Made by a program: the position numbers and the translations under genes. This document shows positions 34,064-45,959 of a stretch of 64,000 nucleotides of DNA, piece by piece. The notes beneath the pieces were generated by a model. That model saw only the letters and a list, made by a program, of their open reading frames with translations, searched no databases and was not told the DNA's origin. The DNA comes from Megamerina dolium (lineage: Eukaryota > Arthropoda > Insecta > Diptera > Megamerinidae), in the NCBI GenBank assembly GCA_963854835.1, contig OY978525.1, positions 44,727,554 to 44,791,553 of the forward strand, given 5' to 3'. Position 1 is the first letter of the stretch; each line of letters starts with the position of its first letter.

Positions 34064-34865
34064 TTGATATTACGTCTAATCGGTTCTCAGTGAATTTGAC
34101 AGAAAGTGACGTCACAGTATTTCCAAGAGTTGCATTATTCATTCAGTATTCCGAATTGTTTATATAATTAATAATTATATTATATATTATAGTATATTAA
34201 CAAAGTAAGACAATCCGAGAGTTGAATTTTGATGCCCTTATTTTGAAATAAGTGTATAGAAGAAAATCAAAAGACAGCTTTGTTGAACCTAACAAAGTGA
34301 AAAATTCGAAAATATTTTGATACAATAACCCTCTAGGTGTATATAAATGTCAAACATCTCAAATGCATATGTTTATTCTTTCTTTTCGATTATTACTAAT
34401 TTTATTTAACTACATCAACTTGTAAATATTTTTTAAAATGCTACAATCATTAAAATAATCAAAATTTTGGTTAAAGCCCATTGTTTTTCTTTAATTAATT
34501 AAAAAAAACTGTTTTTGTAATCAACCAGAGGATTAATAATTTTGACATATTTTGACACATTATAATTTTGACACTGCCTAAACATGCTTTGGCATATACT
34601 CTAAATGACATGAGAACAAATTTTATGATTGCCTTGCTTGGTTAATTATTCTATATATTTTTCTTTTCAATTTGTTTGGCATTTTGTCATCTTCTCTCGC
34701 AGGTGAAATATTGTGACGTCACATCTAGAAAAATCTTTTCTGATGGTTGCAACCTTCTTTTCTATTATTGTTGGTAAAAGCACAAATGCTAAAACGTCAG
34801 TTGCTAATAGACATGGTTGTTGGTTGATTATTCTGCGAATGATAGTGTTTTTGCTTTTGTCTTAG
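34064..34865. other. AT-rich DNA, no gene seen
   Basis: No supportable frame or repeat. Confidence 0.5.
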
Positions 34866-35771
34866 TCCGAATTTAGACACAAAAACATTTGCACGAAAAA
34901 CACTTTCAGTTAACTTTTAAAGTTTCGTTCGCTTTTACACGGCTAAAAATGTTTCTCGGCGACACCCTTGTATGTTTGAACTAATGTTTGACATTACGAA
35001 CAGTGTTTGGACAGTAAAAAAATTTTTAGAGGTAGATGAAATTGTGGTAGATTTTAATGAAGTAAAAGATAATGATATTAATGAAGTCGCTTTTTGTTAT
35101 TCATCATAAAGTGTAATTTTTCACATTTATTACTAATGTATAAACAAAAATATTAATTTCACGCACCATTGATACACATGTTAAAACATTTAAAAAATCG
35201 GCTATCAAAATTAAATCACAAATATATGTACTTTCATTAAAAGATAAACTTTTGGGAACATATTTATGTACCTACATAGTTAACTTAAAATATAAATTTA
35301 TAGCAGCATTTAAAATACAGAGATCAATCATTTCACCAAAAAACTAAATCACATATTTATATATACTAATCTATATAATGCAAGTTAAAGTTAGGAGAAC
35401 AAAATGCCAGTCAATAATTTTAAATTCTTTTGATGGCATATATATTTTACTACTTTTACATATTTGTTTTATTAAAATGTGATTAGCATATTCATAATAG
35501 ATCATGCAATTAAAAAAGAAAAATATATACATATATATGTATATATAAAATGACCAAAAATGATAAAATATGGTAAGTTTTAAGTTTAGTAGTATTAGTT
35601 GCCGTAGAAATGAGAAAAAAGTGGTCGATTTGCCACAATTGTAGGATTGTCCGAACATTGATTACTGATGATACGTGTCTCATATACCTGAAACAAAAAC
35701 CCCTCTCTCCTTCCCTCCCTCGCTCACAAACATAATGTATTTCATGCAAATGTTTTTGTGTCTAAAACAGG
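34866..35771. mobile_element. Candidate TIR element (non-coding, about 0.9 kb)
   Basis: The sequence TTTAGACACAAAAACATTTG at 34873-34892 recurs in reverse at 35746-35765. With the adjoining GTCC ends this gives an approximately 33-bp terminal repeat with a few mismatches. Nothing inside codes for a recognisable transposase, and I see no convincing target duplication. Confidence 0.55.
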
Positions 35772-36195
35772 ACCAATATATATAAATTGAAGTGAGTGAT
35801 CTGAAACTTTACACAAGCTCTTCATGTTTGATTATATTTAAATCACTTACGAAATATTTGCCAGGTAAATTCACCATTCAGTGGTGTTAATAGCTGGCTT
35901 GGGTTTTTTAATAAGTTTTACTTCTATCACGTGTACGCTGTTACACTCGCAATTTTTTTTCACATTTGTGCACGATCCATTTCAGTGGAAAATTCAAATG
36001 GGTGTGGTTTTAGTTATTATCGGTTGTCGCTTAATTAGCACCACACGAAGCTAGTGCTTCCTGTGTCAAATACAGAGGTGAATATTTTTGGCGGGAATAA
36101 ATCATGATACGTCTTTTATTAAAGGAGCCGTGCATATGTATTGCTAACTGCATTGATTTGTGTGACTATTTTAATAGAGATTCAGTTCGAGGTTT
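35772..36195. other. Spacer, no gene seen
   Basis: Anonymous sequence. Confidence 0.45.
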
Positions 36196-36197
36196 TC

Positions 36198-36575
36198 TAA
36201 TGCCGTAGTTATACTACCAATCAATTGAATACCAATCAAAAAAATTGTTGGTTTAATACAAAATGAAACATGAACTCTACAAATCAGTTCTGATTGTCGT
36301 TCTCGACACCAATCAGGACAATTTCACCAGTGTTGCAGAGAAAAAGAATATGTGAAAAAAAATATTTAAAAAAATTTTTTAATTTGTGGAAACAAATGTG
36401 TTTACGTAGAAAACCAAAGTAAAACCATACAGCTACTGCATCACACGAAGGTATAAAATATTACACCTCTATCTCTACAATCATGAGTAACAACCCAACA
36501 ACCTAAATTGGTGAATTGAAAAATGAACGCCATAATTGGCGTTTTATTGATTGGTAATATAACCACCGCATTATG
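36198..36575. mobile_element. MITE with TAATGCCG-type terminal repeats (Harbinger-related)
   Basis: The left end TAATGCCGTAGTTATACTAC (36200-36219) pairs in reverse with the right end, read as TAATGCGGTGGTTATATTAC (36575-36556), and both continue CAATCAAT. The same ends appear at 39605 (left only) and 62020-62057 (right only). Those loci are next to Harbinger transposase or MADF relics, so this is probably a Harbinger deletion product. It is non-coding. Confidence 0.7.
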
Positions 36576-36579
36576 GATA

Positions 36580-37235
36580 TAATCAATAATATATAGAGAC
36601 ATACTTAACGTACTCATACCTAACTAGTGGTTCAATTATGCAAACGAATCGTAGCATTTGTCACGTTTATATCTATTATACAAGGACTGCATATAAGTCA
36701 TTATGCAAATCGTATCTTGTATCGTAGAAGGCTGTTGAAAAAAGAATTATACGTACGTTACGATTTTTGACATTTTGAAATTACTCCGTTGTTAGGAATT
36801 CCAACTTGGTTTGGCGTTGTAGCCATATCATTTTCATAATAAAATTGAAAAAAATCAGTTAATTACGATGAAAAATGAATTAGCCTCACTTACAATAAAT
36901 TTTCAGCAGCTTCTAAATCATCGATATCCAAAGATGCAATATGGAAAAAAATTGCATTCGAAGGTAAGATGAGCAATTAAAATTTTGTATTTTATTGAAA
37001 ATTTATTTCGTAAAAGACCAATGCAAAAGGAGATAGCCAAGTGCCTTTAGAAACAATTTTTGTTATATTCAAATGTTTATATTTATCGATAATAGGTTAA
37101 AATAGATACAAAATTGTTATTGCGAGCCAGTCTTCCAGAATGATGCACACTCGACTTTTTGCAAATAATTGCCCACTAGCTTCAACAGCAATGAAAATAT
37201 TTCCTTTTGCATTTTCGTGTGCACAAAGAATTATT
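36580..37235. other. Spacer, no gene seen
   Basis: AT-rich. An ORF entering LINE copy B from here (37169-37240) is a chance extension. Confidence 0.5.
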
Positions 37236-39327
37236 CATCCATTCAATTCCTTGAATCCAGCCAGATCGACATAATGATGATATCTGAGACCCATTTCACT
37301 GACAAAAATTGCTACCAAATACCATATTACAAACTGTACACCACAAATCATCCGCATGGTAAGGCACTCGGAGGAACTGCCATATTGATAAAAAGCAGAA
37401 TAAAACATCATGTTCTCGAAGATTTCAGTAGCGTCTACTTGCAAGCGACATCTATATGTCTGGAAGAATACATCTCTAAGCTAGTAATATCTGCGATATA
37501 CTGTCCCCCAAGATACAGTATTACCGAACAGCAATATAAAGAATTTTTCTCAACTCTTGGTAGCAAATTCTTGGTTGCTGGCGATTTCAACGCCAAACAC
37601 ACTCACTGGGGCTCCCGCTTAATAACTCCAAAAGGCAGAAGACTATGTTCAATCATCACTAACCACGGCTACGATGTTATTTCAAATGGTCAACCGACAT
37701 ATTGGCCGACGGACAAGAGGAAAATACCCGATCTCATAGACTTTGGAGTCGCCAAAGGTTTGCAGATGGAAAATATCTCCACAAAGTGTAATTATGATCT
37801 ATCATCTGACCACTCACCCACGGTAATATCTATAACATCACCAAGCCCACAAGGCAATTGCGTTAGAAAGAAAATAGACTGGTTAAAATTCAAGAAATAT
37901 ATAAATTCCCATCTTCGTCTGAGTACTGTATTAAGAAATGGACACGATGTAGACTCAGCACTCAAAAATTCAACCAGCTGCTCTCATTAGCTCTCAGCTC
38001 AGCCACCTGCACAAAGGTGCACAAACTATAGCCCATACACACCAGCCGACATTGAATTGCTAGTAAGACAGAAAAGAAGACTCCGAAGACAATGGCAAGA
38101 ATTCAGATCACCGAATCTGAAAACACAGCTACAGTACTGCACTCGAAAGTTAAAGCAAGCCTTAAAAAATAAAAACAACAAAGAGTTAGAAGAGCACATA
38201 GCGAAATTAACACCTGGTGAAGCGTCAGACTACTCTTTGTGGCAGCAAAAAACTCAAATTGGCCAATTCTCACTGATTCCCCCATCCGTTTGAGTGACGG
38301 TAATTGGGCTAGAAGCAACTGTGAGAAGGGTTTGGCTTTTGCAAACCACCTAAAAAGTGTGTTTACACCCAATCCACCCTCTTCACAGTCCTCATTACCA
38401 AAATTAACTTCCCAACTTTGCTCAATAACGCTCAAAAATAAAAAAAAGGAAATATTGAACGCAATTTATAAAGATTTAAACCCAAAAACCTGGTCCAGAT
38501 AAAATTACCGGTAAAATGATAAAACAGCTACCTCCGGCTTCAGTAATTCACGCTGGCGTTCCTCAAGGAAACGTTTTGGGCCCCTTACTGTATCTCTTAT
38601 ACACTTCAGATATGCCCAACAATAACTATACATTCATATCGACCTTTGCTGATGATACGGCAATATTGTGCTATCGCTCTAACCCCATAGAAGCTACTAA
38701 ACTCCTGCAGACTCATGTCGATTCTCTCGAAATCTGGCTAGCAAAATGGCGTATAAAAGTCAATGAATCAAAGAGCGTACATGTAACCTTCACGCTAAGA
38801 CTAGATACATGTCCCCCACTTAAAATAAATGGCCAATCAGTTCCACAATGTTCCTAAACAGAGTACTTGGGTATTCACCTCGACAGAAGGCTGACATGGA
38901 AAAATCACATAGAGGCAAAGAAAACTCAGATCAAGCTTAAAATGAATCAGTTATGGTGGCTGTTACACAAAAGATCAAAGTTGAATCTCGAATACAAAGT
39001 GCTATTATATAAAGCAATCCTGAAGCCAATTTGGACTTATGGTATTCAGTTTTGGGGCACCGCATCTCCCTCTAATATCGGAAGGAAGTATCTGAGGAAG
39101 TTGCAATGTCCTGCAGAAGCTACAATCAAAAATTACACAATCATCCGAATCCCCTTGATAGACATTGAATATGCTTTGAAATTGCTATACCTCGCGATTC
39201 AACAAATTGTGATGGAACGTTGGGAATATCACATAATTTTAGTTAGTTTGTAAGATTTGATTACTTATTGTTAATTTCTAAGTAATTTTAGGAAGATCCA
39301 ATAAAAAAGCTTGTTAAAAAAAAAAAA
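37236..39327 (+). mobile_element. Jockey LINE copy B, 5'-truncated and internally deleted
   Basis: Begins inside ORF2 (CAATTCCTTGAATCCAGCCA) and ends in a short poly(A) near 39316-39327. The endonuclease part is long and open to 37990 but then shifts frame. The RT body between PPASVIH and AGVPQG is missing, removing about 480 bp between two ATTCA copies seen in copy A (29667 and 30153). The 3' end has a further deletion near 39080. Confidence 0.93.
37240..39250 (+). pseudogene. Jockey ORF2 pseudogene (copy B)
   Basis: Frames at 37169-37990, 38057-38293, 38239-38502, 38516-38857 and 38867-39253 together cover endonuclease, linker, the YLLYTSDMPNNN to FADDTAIL region and the C-terminal block. 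Lesions: frameshift near 37970, small deletions near 38020 and 38245, loss of RT fingers and most of the palm before AGVPQG, and a TAA at 38855-38857. It cannot produce active RT. Confidence 0.92.
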
Positions 39328-39604
39328 TTCATAATTTTAATTTTAACAAAAGTTTTTATAAAGTATCCATGAAAGTGTCTGTCCTTATTTATATGACGAA
39401 CGGCCCACCTCCTTTCCCTACGGCCACTTAAGGATGTTTTTAACCACCGATAAAGTATATATAGAATTATAAACATTCCGTTTATAACTTGATCGTCTAA
39501 ATCTATTTTTAATATAATTTCACTTTGGTAAACCAAAAATCAGACGGCTATTCAGTAGCAGCTATATACTGTTTCTATGATAATTTACGATTTGGATAAT
39601 TGCT

Positions 39605-39773
39605 AATGCCGTGATTATATTACCAATCAATTGAACGATAATCACAAAAATTGTTGTTGGTTTCAATACAAAATTTAAAATGAAATCCAAAAATGAAAAG
39701 GTGCATGTCAATCAGTTCTGATTACTGTTTTCGACACCAATCAGACCAATCATCAAAATATTTCTAAATAATA
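39605..39773 (+). repeat. Left end of a Harbinger-related element
   Basis: TAATGCCGTGATTATATTACCAATCAATTGA matches the left end at 36198, allowing a few differences (position given for the longer match: 39605-39635). It is cut at about 39773 by the MITE A copy. Homology to the family seems to resume after 40298 (ACATTTCTTTAAGGGCATTGCG, compare 61392-61413). Confidence 0.65.
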
Positions 39774-40298
39774 GCCTAGACATACGGCAGCGTTAATCCG
39801 GATTACGGGAGCACTTAATCCGAATAAAATATCAACTTAACAGACGGCAGTATTGCAGATTAACTATACTGCTGATTGCTGTTTTATTAGGTCTGCTCAC
39901 TTACATTACTATCACTATCAATTTCTGTCATCTGTCACTCTCGATATGAGAAAATGTACAAGAAGTACGTGAACTGAAAACTATCAGAAGCTTGTAAATT
40001 GACATTCACAGTTCGTAATTGACTGCTGGATTTATTTGTTCGCCAACGGTTTTCATGTCGAAAACTGTTAACAAGTGTTGGAAGTTGTTTATAAGCGAAC
40101 ACACCTATTTTGTAAAATGGATCAAGAAAAATTCGCAATAGAAATATTTCATCAGTGTTGCCATCGAAAATTGCCATAATCCTCTTTTATTTTGAGAATT
40201 AACTCATAGAGCTAATGCGGATTAGCTGCAGTTAATGCCCGAGTTAATTCGAATTAACTTGGTAATCCGAAATTAGGCTGCCGTCTGTCTAGGCTATA
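39774..40298 (+). mobile_element. TIR element (MITE family A), intact copy
   Basis: About 525 bp with ends ATAGCCTAGACATACGGCAG (39773-39792) and, in reverse from the right end, ATAGCCTAGACAGACGGCAG (40298-40279). The subterminal sequence is rich in AATTCGAATTAA-type palindromes. Non-coding. It is nested in a Harbinger-related element and is the sister of 1797-2302. Confidence 0.8.
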
Positions 40299-40499
40299 AT
40301 CAACATTTCTTTAAGGGCATTGCGTACATACATGTTTATTATGTTGACAACTGTGAAGGATTAGTAAATTTTAAACATTAATTATATACATTCCTTTTAA
40401 AGAAAGCTATTCGCGTCTGTTTTATATTCTGAGTATGTACTGATTGAGAGAATTTTCTCGTTAGGCAAAAAAATTCTACAACTTTAAATTTATTATTTT

Positions 40500-42300
40500 A
40501 TTTAGAAATGGAGTTTTCGTGGAGCAAACCTGAAGAACTGAAGAACTTATTACTTTGCTGCAAATTAATGGACGCTTGTGGGATACATGAAATCCAAGTT
40601 ATTCTAATCGGAAAAACGACAACAGGCCCTAGATGTTATGCAACAGCAATTGTCTCAAATTGCTAGCTATATATTAAAACATGATATCCGGGTAAATTGC
40701 AGTCCTTTGAAGCCAATATAGGAAATAGTTGACTACTATTGACACCAGCACTGCCAGTTGTTGATCTGGCGGTATTGCATTTCCAACTGGCGTTTCACTT
40801 TTTATTTATATCCTTTTCAATGAGCCGCAGAATGTTCTGTAATTTCGCAACGGTCATCCTTATGTAATTTTTAAGGACCCAGAAGTCGTTATGTTGTAAT
40901 TCCTTTGTCAGTAATGTGAAAGAGCCGTTTGTACTTCGTTTTTGTTTTTGGCAGCGAAATTATTCAAAATTTTACGCAAAGGTCAGAAAGACCATATCTT
41001 AGGTATTTGTGGGCAAATCAAGATGCTTATGATTTAGCTCACCGGATATCGAAGAATTAAGTTTCCAAACTAATTGATGAATTAGAGTGTAAACTGCGTG
41101 GAACGAGAAGCACAGCAATATCTACAGAAAAACAAGTAAGCTAATAAACAATGGGAACAATGGAAATAAAGAATGATGAGAATAGTGTTGTTATAAATCA
41201 ATTTATAGGTTTTATCCGGTTTTACGCAACCGGTTGCTTTCAAAGGCCTGTTGGCGAGCAGTGGGGCATTGCGATTAGCCAATCATCTATCAGTCGGTGT
41301 TTGCACAGTGTGACTGACGCTATTAATGCAAATTTATTCCGGTAATGGAAGCAGTTTCCCATGACATTAGCGAACTGACATGTTGCAAGAGATACCTTTG
41401 CCACTGTTCGACAACCATTTCCGAAATTGTGTTGAACGGTTATTCGGGGTTATGAAGGCTACATGGAGATGTCTATCTCGTCACAGGACACTTCAATACG
41501 AGCCTGAATTTGCTGGGAAAATCGTAAAGGCATGCACTGTTTTACATGATATGCGTTTATTGTATCGAATTCCAAACGTTCCTATGGACGAGTTGTATAC
41601 CTCGGAGCCTGCAACTCCTAATTTGGAAACGACACCGCCACTTGGTATTGCACGACGAATTCAGGATCTCCTCATATCTGCACGGTTCAGATAAACATTG
41701 TAGTTAATAAAGATTAAACATTTCTTTAAATATTCAAAAATTGTATGTATAGTGATGATGCTCACTACATTGAATCAACCCTGAAAATAGAATAGTTTTA
41801 TATGCATTTGAAAAATGTATGTATGTTTTGCAACACGTGCCCGTAACACTTGTGATTGGACCTCAGAAGTATCAGCTATAGGGCTCATATCCTCTAACAG
41901 ACCTTGGTCTGGTTTCGCGTGGTCCACTTGATGAACAAGTATTATGTGCTTGCTCCAACGTCACGCTCTCTTTTGATTTGCAACAAGTCTGCCATCTTCA
42001 AAAATGCCTCGGCTAGTTTTTCTTGAACTAACACTTGCTTTGCGTTGTTAGATGCCTGTGAAATAACAGCATCGCCAAGTTTGGAGATGCTATAAGCAAT
42101 TTTTTCTGCTACTAAAGCATTAATTTTTGCAGCTTCATCAAGTACCTGCAATCAACGAATTAAAATATGTATTAATGTATACATATTTGTAATTCATAGA
42201 TTAAACAACATATATGAAAAAAACAACTTACAGTCATTGCATCTGCCTGATTCTTCGCAATTCTTAGAAAATTTTCCCAAGACGGTTCTTCTCGTTACAG
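40500..42300 (+). mobile_element. Harbinger element relic (transposase plus accessory protein)
   Basis: Contains a plus-strand HARBI1-like transposase in pieces and, on the minus strand at 41942-42151, a short helical frame (AAKINALVAEKIAYSISKLG) that could be the tail of the accessory Myb/MADF protein. A possible N-terminal block of another frame begins at 40507. The right terminal repeat was not found. The left one may be at 39605, displaced by the MITE insertion. Confidence 0.65.
40955..41694 (+). pseudogene. Harbinger transposase pseudogene
   Basis: The N-terminal part reads FTQRSERPYLRYLWANQD near 40975-41025. A GTAAGC to TTATAG interval (about 41134-41207) may be an intron, joining to GFIRFYATGCFQRPVGEQWG and SQSSISRCLHSVTDAIN. 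The catalytic centre between residues equivalent to GAIDG and the second aspartate is deleted near 41340-41400. The C-terminal region FRNCVERLFGVMKATWRCL, with its conserved glutamate, and KIVKACTVLHDM remains in frame at 41380-41694. Internally deleted, not functional. Confidence 0.82.
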
Positions 42301-42568
42301 CCTCTTTCTTTTACATCTCAGTGAATCACTTGTGTTCTCGAGAAGACGTCTTTTTCTCGTTTGCTGTGGAGGTGTGTTCAGGTGTTGACTATACTAGGTG
42401 GATATCATCCCTTGTGCCTTTATTTACTGGCGTTGGCAAGACTGTTTAGTTAATTGCAATAATTAGCTGTCATGGTCAAATGCTATCACTTGCTGTTCGT
42501 TCGTTAATATATTTTGATTTCCTCTTTCTAGCTCGTAAATCCTGTTATATTCAATAAATTAATAACTA

Positions 42569-42571
<3 letters not shown>
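42301..42571. other. Spacer left of the TA district
   Basis: No feature recognised. Confidence 0.45.

Positions 42572-42636
<65 letters not shown>
42572..42636. repeat. (TA)n microsatellite, left flank of Tc1
   Basis: About 65 bp of TA. The Tc1 element inserted within a longer tract that resumes at 44288. Confidence 0.97.
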
Positions 42637-42639
<3 letters not shown>

Positions 42640-44286
42640 TGGCTCACAGCTTATTTCGTACAGTGTATATATTTTTATGTACATGGCTGTAACATCGAAA
42701 CTAAAAAACTTATCAATAAGTTTTGAATGTAGATGTCTATGTATGTGTTTAGTAAACCTAATAAGAAAACGGGGAACCCCAAAAATTGTTCTTTTTGTCA
42801 TGCAAGAGAGAAAAACTATTGATCAGCTGATTTTCAGCTCACATCTTATTTCGTACACAAACTTCAATGTAAGTAAGTTTCATTCTGCCGCGCAGTTACA
42901 AAGTTTTTTTGAATTGTATGAGTTTTTGGACCTTTTTAACTATTATAACAATTTTTATTATTATTATTTTAAATAGTTAAAGTGCTGTAAATTAAACATT
43001 TAGCGTTATGGGTCGTCGTACAACGATGGAACAGCGTAAACTGGTAATTAACCATTTTAGGAAAGGTCAGAGTGTGCGAAAAATTGCTGAAATGACAAAT
43101 TTAAGTGCCTCAACTGTCCAATACATCATTCAACGCTTCGTTCGCGAAAATCGGTTGGAGAACAAGGGCAGAGAAGCACCTAATAAGATTTTCAACGCAT
43201 CAGACGAGCGTTATATTGTACGAAAAATTAAGAAAAATCCAAAGTTATCCGCTCCGAAGTTGGTTGCAGAGGTTCAGCGTGAAATAGGAAAATCATCCAG
43301 TGCTGAAACTGTCCGACGTGTGCTGCGCAATCATGACTTGAACGGTCGAGTAGCCCGAAAGAAACCATTCATTTCGAAAATGAATATACAACGCCGACTT
43401 GACTTCGCCAAAGAGCATATTATTAATACTCCTGCGTTCTGGAATACCGTTATTTTCGCGGATGAGTCTAAGTTTAATATTTTTGGCTCGGACGGAATGT
43501 CATATGTTTGGCGTAAAGCGAATACCGAGCTAAACAAGGAGAACCTTAAGCCCACAGTGAAGCATGGTGGCGGTAGCGTGATGGTTTGGGCCTGTATGTC
43601 AGCAGCCGGAGTAGGTGAATTGGTTTTTATTGAGGAAACAATGGACAAAATGAAGTACCTCGAGATTCTGAAAAACAATTTACTTCAAAGTGCAGACAAA
43701 CTGGGTTTGCGGGAAGAATTTCGGTACTACCAAGATAATGACCCAAAACATAAATCTGGGATTGTGCAATCTTGGCTTATTTGGAACTGCCCACACTTGA
43801 TGTCTCCACCACCACAGTCACCTGACATGAATGTGATTGAAAATCTTTGGTCTATTTTGGACAATAAAATAAGAACACACAAGATTTCTAATAAGCAAGA
43901 CCTAAAGAAGGTACTGATGGAAGAATGGAAAAAAATCACACCAGACATCACTCAAAAATTGGTGGATTCAATGCCAAATAGACTCCAGGCTGTCATTAAC
44001 GCTAAGGGATGTCAACTAAATATTAAAATCAACTTACTTTGTTTTTAGTTTGAACTTAAAGAGACTGTACGAAATAAGCTGTGACATGAATTTTCCTATT
44101 TTTTTCTTATTTTATTTTTTTATAGTGTCAAACACTAAAATTTTGAAAAAGTAAATTTTGGAAAATAAAAAACAAACCTTCCTTTCTAAAATGGCATTTA
44201 TATTTTGTTCAAATTTTTGCTATATTAGGAATTACGACTGCAGCAATTTTTAAACTGTCACTGTACGAAATAAGCTGGGAGCCACT

Positions 44287-44287
<1 letters not shown>
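42637..44287 (+). mobile_element. Intact Tc1-like transposon with IR/DR-type ends
   Basis: 1651 bp. Outer terminal repeats 42637-42665 and 44259-44287 differ at one of 29 positions, starting CAGTGGCTC. A second copy of the core CTTATTTCGTACA lies inside each end (42835-42857 and 44066-44088), about 220 bp from each tip. This gives the paired-site layout known from Minos and Sleeping Beauty type elements. TA duplications are embedded in TA repeats (42635-42636, 44288-44289). The transposase frame is uninterrupted. Confidence 0.96.
43008..44048 (+). CDS. Tc1-family transposase, DD34E, 346 aa, intact
   Basis: Cut-and-paste transposase acting on the terminal repeats at 42637-42857 and 44066-44287. 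Residues 1-110 form the paired helix-turn-helix DNA-binding region (QSVRKIAEMTNLSASTVQYI, then SAPKLVAEVQREIGKSSSAETVRRVL). Catalytic residues are D152 (IFADESKFN), D243 (YYQDNDPKHKS) and E278 (SPDMNVIENLW), with 34 residues between the last two. A GGGSVMVWACMS block lies between. The start at 43008 follows a roughly 340-bp terminal and leader region. Length matches the family (about 340 aa). No internal stop, so it may be active. The residues SPPPQSPDM replace the more usual DWPxQSPDLNP. Confidence 0.96.
   Translation: MGRRTTMEQRKLVINHFRKGQSVRKIAEMTNLSASTVQYIIQRFVRENRLENKGREAPNKIFNASDERYIVRKIKKNPKLSAPKLVAEVQREIGKSSSAETVRRVLRNHDLNGRVARKKPFISKMNIQRRLDFAKEHIINTPAFWNTVIFADESKFNIFGSDGMSYVWRKANTELNKENLKPTVKHGGGSVMVWACMSAAGVGELVFIEETMDKMKYLEILKNNLLQSADKLGLREEFRYYQDNDPKHKSGIVQSWLIWNCPHLMSPPPQSPDMNVIENLWSILDNKIRTHKISNKQDLKKVLMEEWKKITPDITQKLVDSMPNRLQAVINAKGCQLNIKINLLCF

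Positions 44288-44365
<78 letters not shown>
44288..44365. repeat. (TA)n between Tc1 and mariner
   Basis: About 78 bp of TA with one TG. It was probably continuous with 42572-42636 before the Tc1 insertion. Confidence 0.96.
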
Positions 44366-44367
<2 letters not shown>

Positions 44368-45633
44368 AGGCGCACAAGCTTAAATCTGCTGTTTGCTCGT
44401 AGATGGCGTTAGTGAGCATATTGAGTTATTATCGACTGTGCATCCTTTTTTTATGAATTCGTCATCTGTTTACATCAATTAGTAAACATCATCAGTGATT
44501 TCATACAACAATATATATTTTTCCTCGTATAATCATGTCTGGTTTCGTGCTAGAAAAAGAGCATATGCGGGAAGTTCTACTTTTTTGCTACAATTTGAAG
44601 AAATCTGCTGCTGAGTCGCATCGAATGCTTGTGGAGACATGGCGCTATCGGAAACCGCTTGCATAGACTGGTTTCGTTGGTTCAAAGAAAGCCATTTTGA
44701 CTTGAGTGAGACTTGAGAAGCGTGAAAATAGACCCAGAAAAGTTGAGAACCATGATTTGCAGGCTCTTTTGGATGAGGACGACACCCAATCGCAAAAAAT
44801 GCTTGCCGAACAGTTAGATGTTACTCAACTATCAATTTCCATACGTTTACGAGCCATGTGGAAGGTTAAAAAATTTGGAAAATGGGTACTCCATGAATTG
44901 AACGATAGGCAGATGGAGCGACGCCAAAACACATGCGAAATCTTGCTTGCTAGACAAAAAAGAACGTCGCCCCTGCATCTTGTGGTGACTTGCGATGCAA
45001 AGTGGATATACTTTAAGAATCCTATACGAAAAAAATCGTGGGTCGATCCCAGCCAATCAGCAACTTCTTCTCCAAGACCAAATCGCTTTGGACGCAAGAC
45101 GATGCTGTGCGTTTGGTGGAATCAGCAGGGTGTCATATACTACGAGCTGTTGAAACCTGGTGAAACTGTCAATGCTTACCACTACCACCAACAACTAGTG
45201 AAATTGCGCCGTGCTTGGGTGAAAAAAGGCCTGATTATGAACAAAGACATGAGAAGCTGATTTTTCTCCACGACAATGCCCCATCGCACACATCAAAACT
45301 GGTCCAAAAGTACTTGGACACACTCATTTGGAAGGTGCTACCTCATCCCGCTTATTCACCAGACCTAGCCCCTTCTGACTATCACCTGTTTTCGTCGATA
45401 GTTCACGAACTCGCGCAACAACACTTCGATTCGTATGAAGACGTCGGAAAATTGCTTGACGAGGAATGAGGAATTCTTTGGGCATGGTATACATAAATTG
45501 CCCGAGAGATGGGAAAAATGTATAACTAGTGAAGGCAAATGCTTTGAATAAATTAATTTTTGGCTTTCTATGAAAAAAAAAATGTGTTTTCTTTTTTTAC
45601 CGAAAAACAGCGGATTTAAGCTTGTGCACGTGG
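44366..45633 (+). mobile_element. mariner transposon, 1268 bp, broken
   Basis: Terminal repeats begin CCAGGCGCACAAGCTTAAAT (left, 44366) and in reverse CCACGTGCACAAGCTTAAAT (right, ends 45633). TA at 44364-44365 and 45634-45635. The ends are well conserved while the gene has lesions, so it could still be mobilised by another mariner source. Confidence 0.93.
44535..45500 (+). pseudogene. mariner transposase pseudogene (DD34D family)
   Basis: The reading begins MSGFVLEKEHMREVLL at 44535 with KKSAAESHRMLVET, then shifts frame near 44640 and again near 44705. The main part 44706-45260 holds the second HTH and the first catalytic block, read as VVTCDAKWIYF where TGDEKW is usual. After a frame change near 45225 the frame at 45215-45469 has FLHDNAPSHTSKLV and HPAYSPDLAPSDYHLF, the second and third aspartates. 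A premature TGA lies at 45467-45469, and related sequence continues to about 45510. At least three lesions. Confidence 0.88.
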
Positions 45634-45636
45634 TAG

Positions 45637-45797
45637 GTATGGCGCGATGTTAAGAGAAGAACATCCGTTAGGCTGCGCGAGCTTAGAAAAGCTCAAACTA
45701 GAAATCTGCCATTGACCACACCGGAGCTCACGGAAATGAAGAAAAGAATTCTGAATATAGTTGGAGAAGAAGAGGTGCTGCATAAATAAATATTACA

Positions 45798-45843
<46 letters not shown>

Positions 45844-45959
45844 CTTAGAAAAGCTCAAACTAGAAATCTGCCATTGACCACACCGGAGCTCACGGAAATG
45901 AAGAAAAGAATTCTGAATATAGTTGGAGAAGAAGAGGTGCTGCATAAATAAATATTACA

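Noticed and set aside
37169..37990. 273-aa ORF that could be a host-LINE fusion protein
   Set aside because: The first 24 or so residues come from anonymous flanking DNA that is open by chance before the truncated LINE ORF2; there is no splice or promoter evidence.
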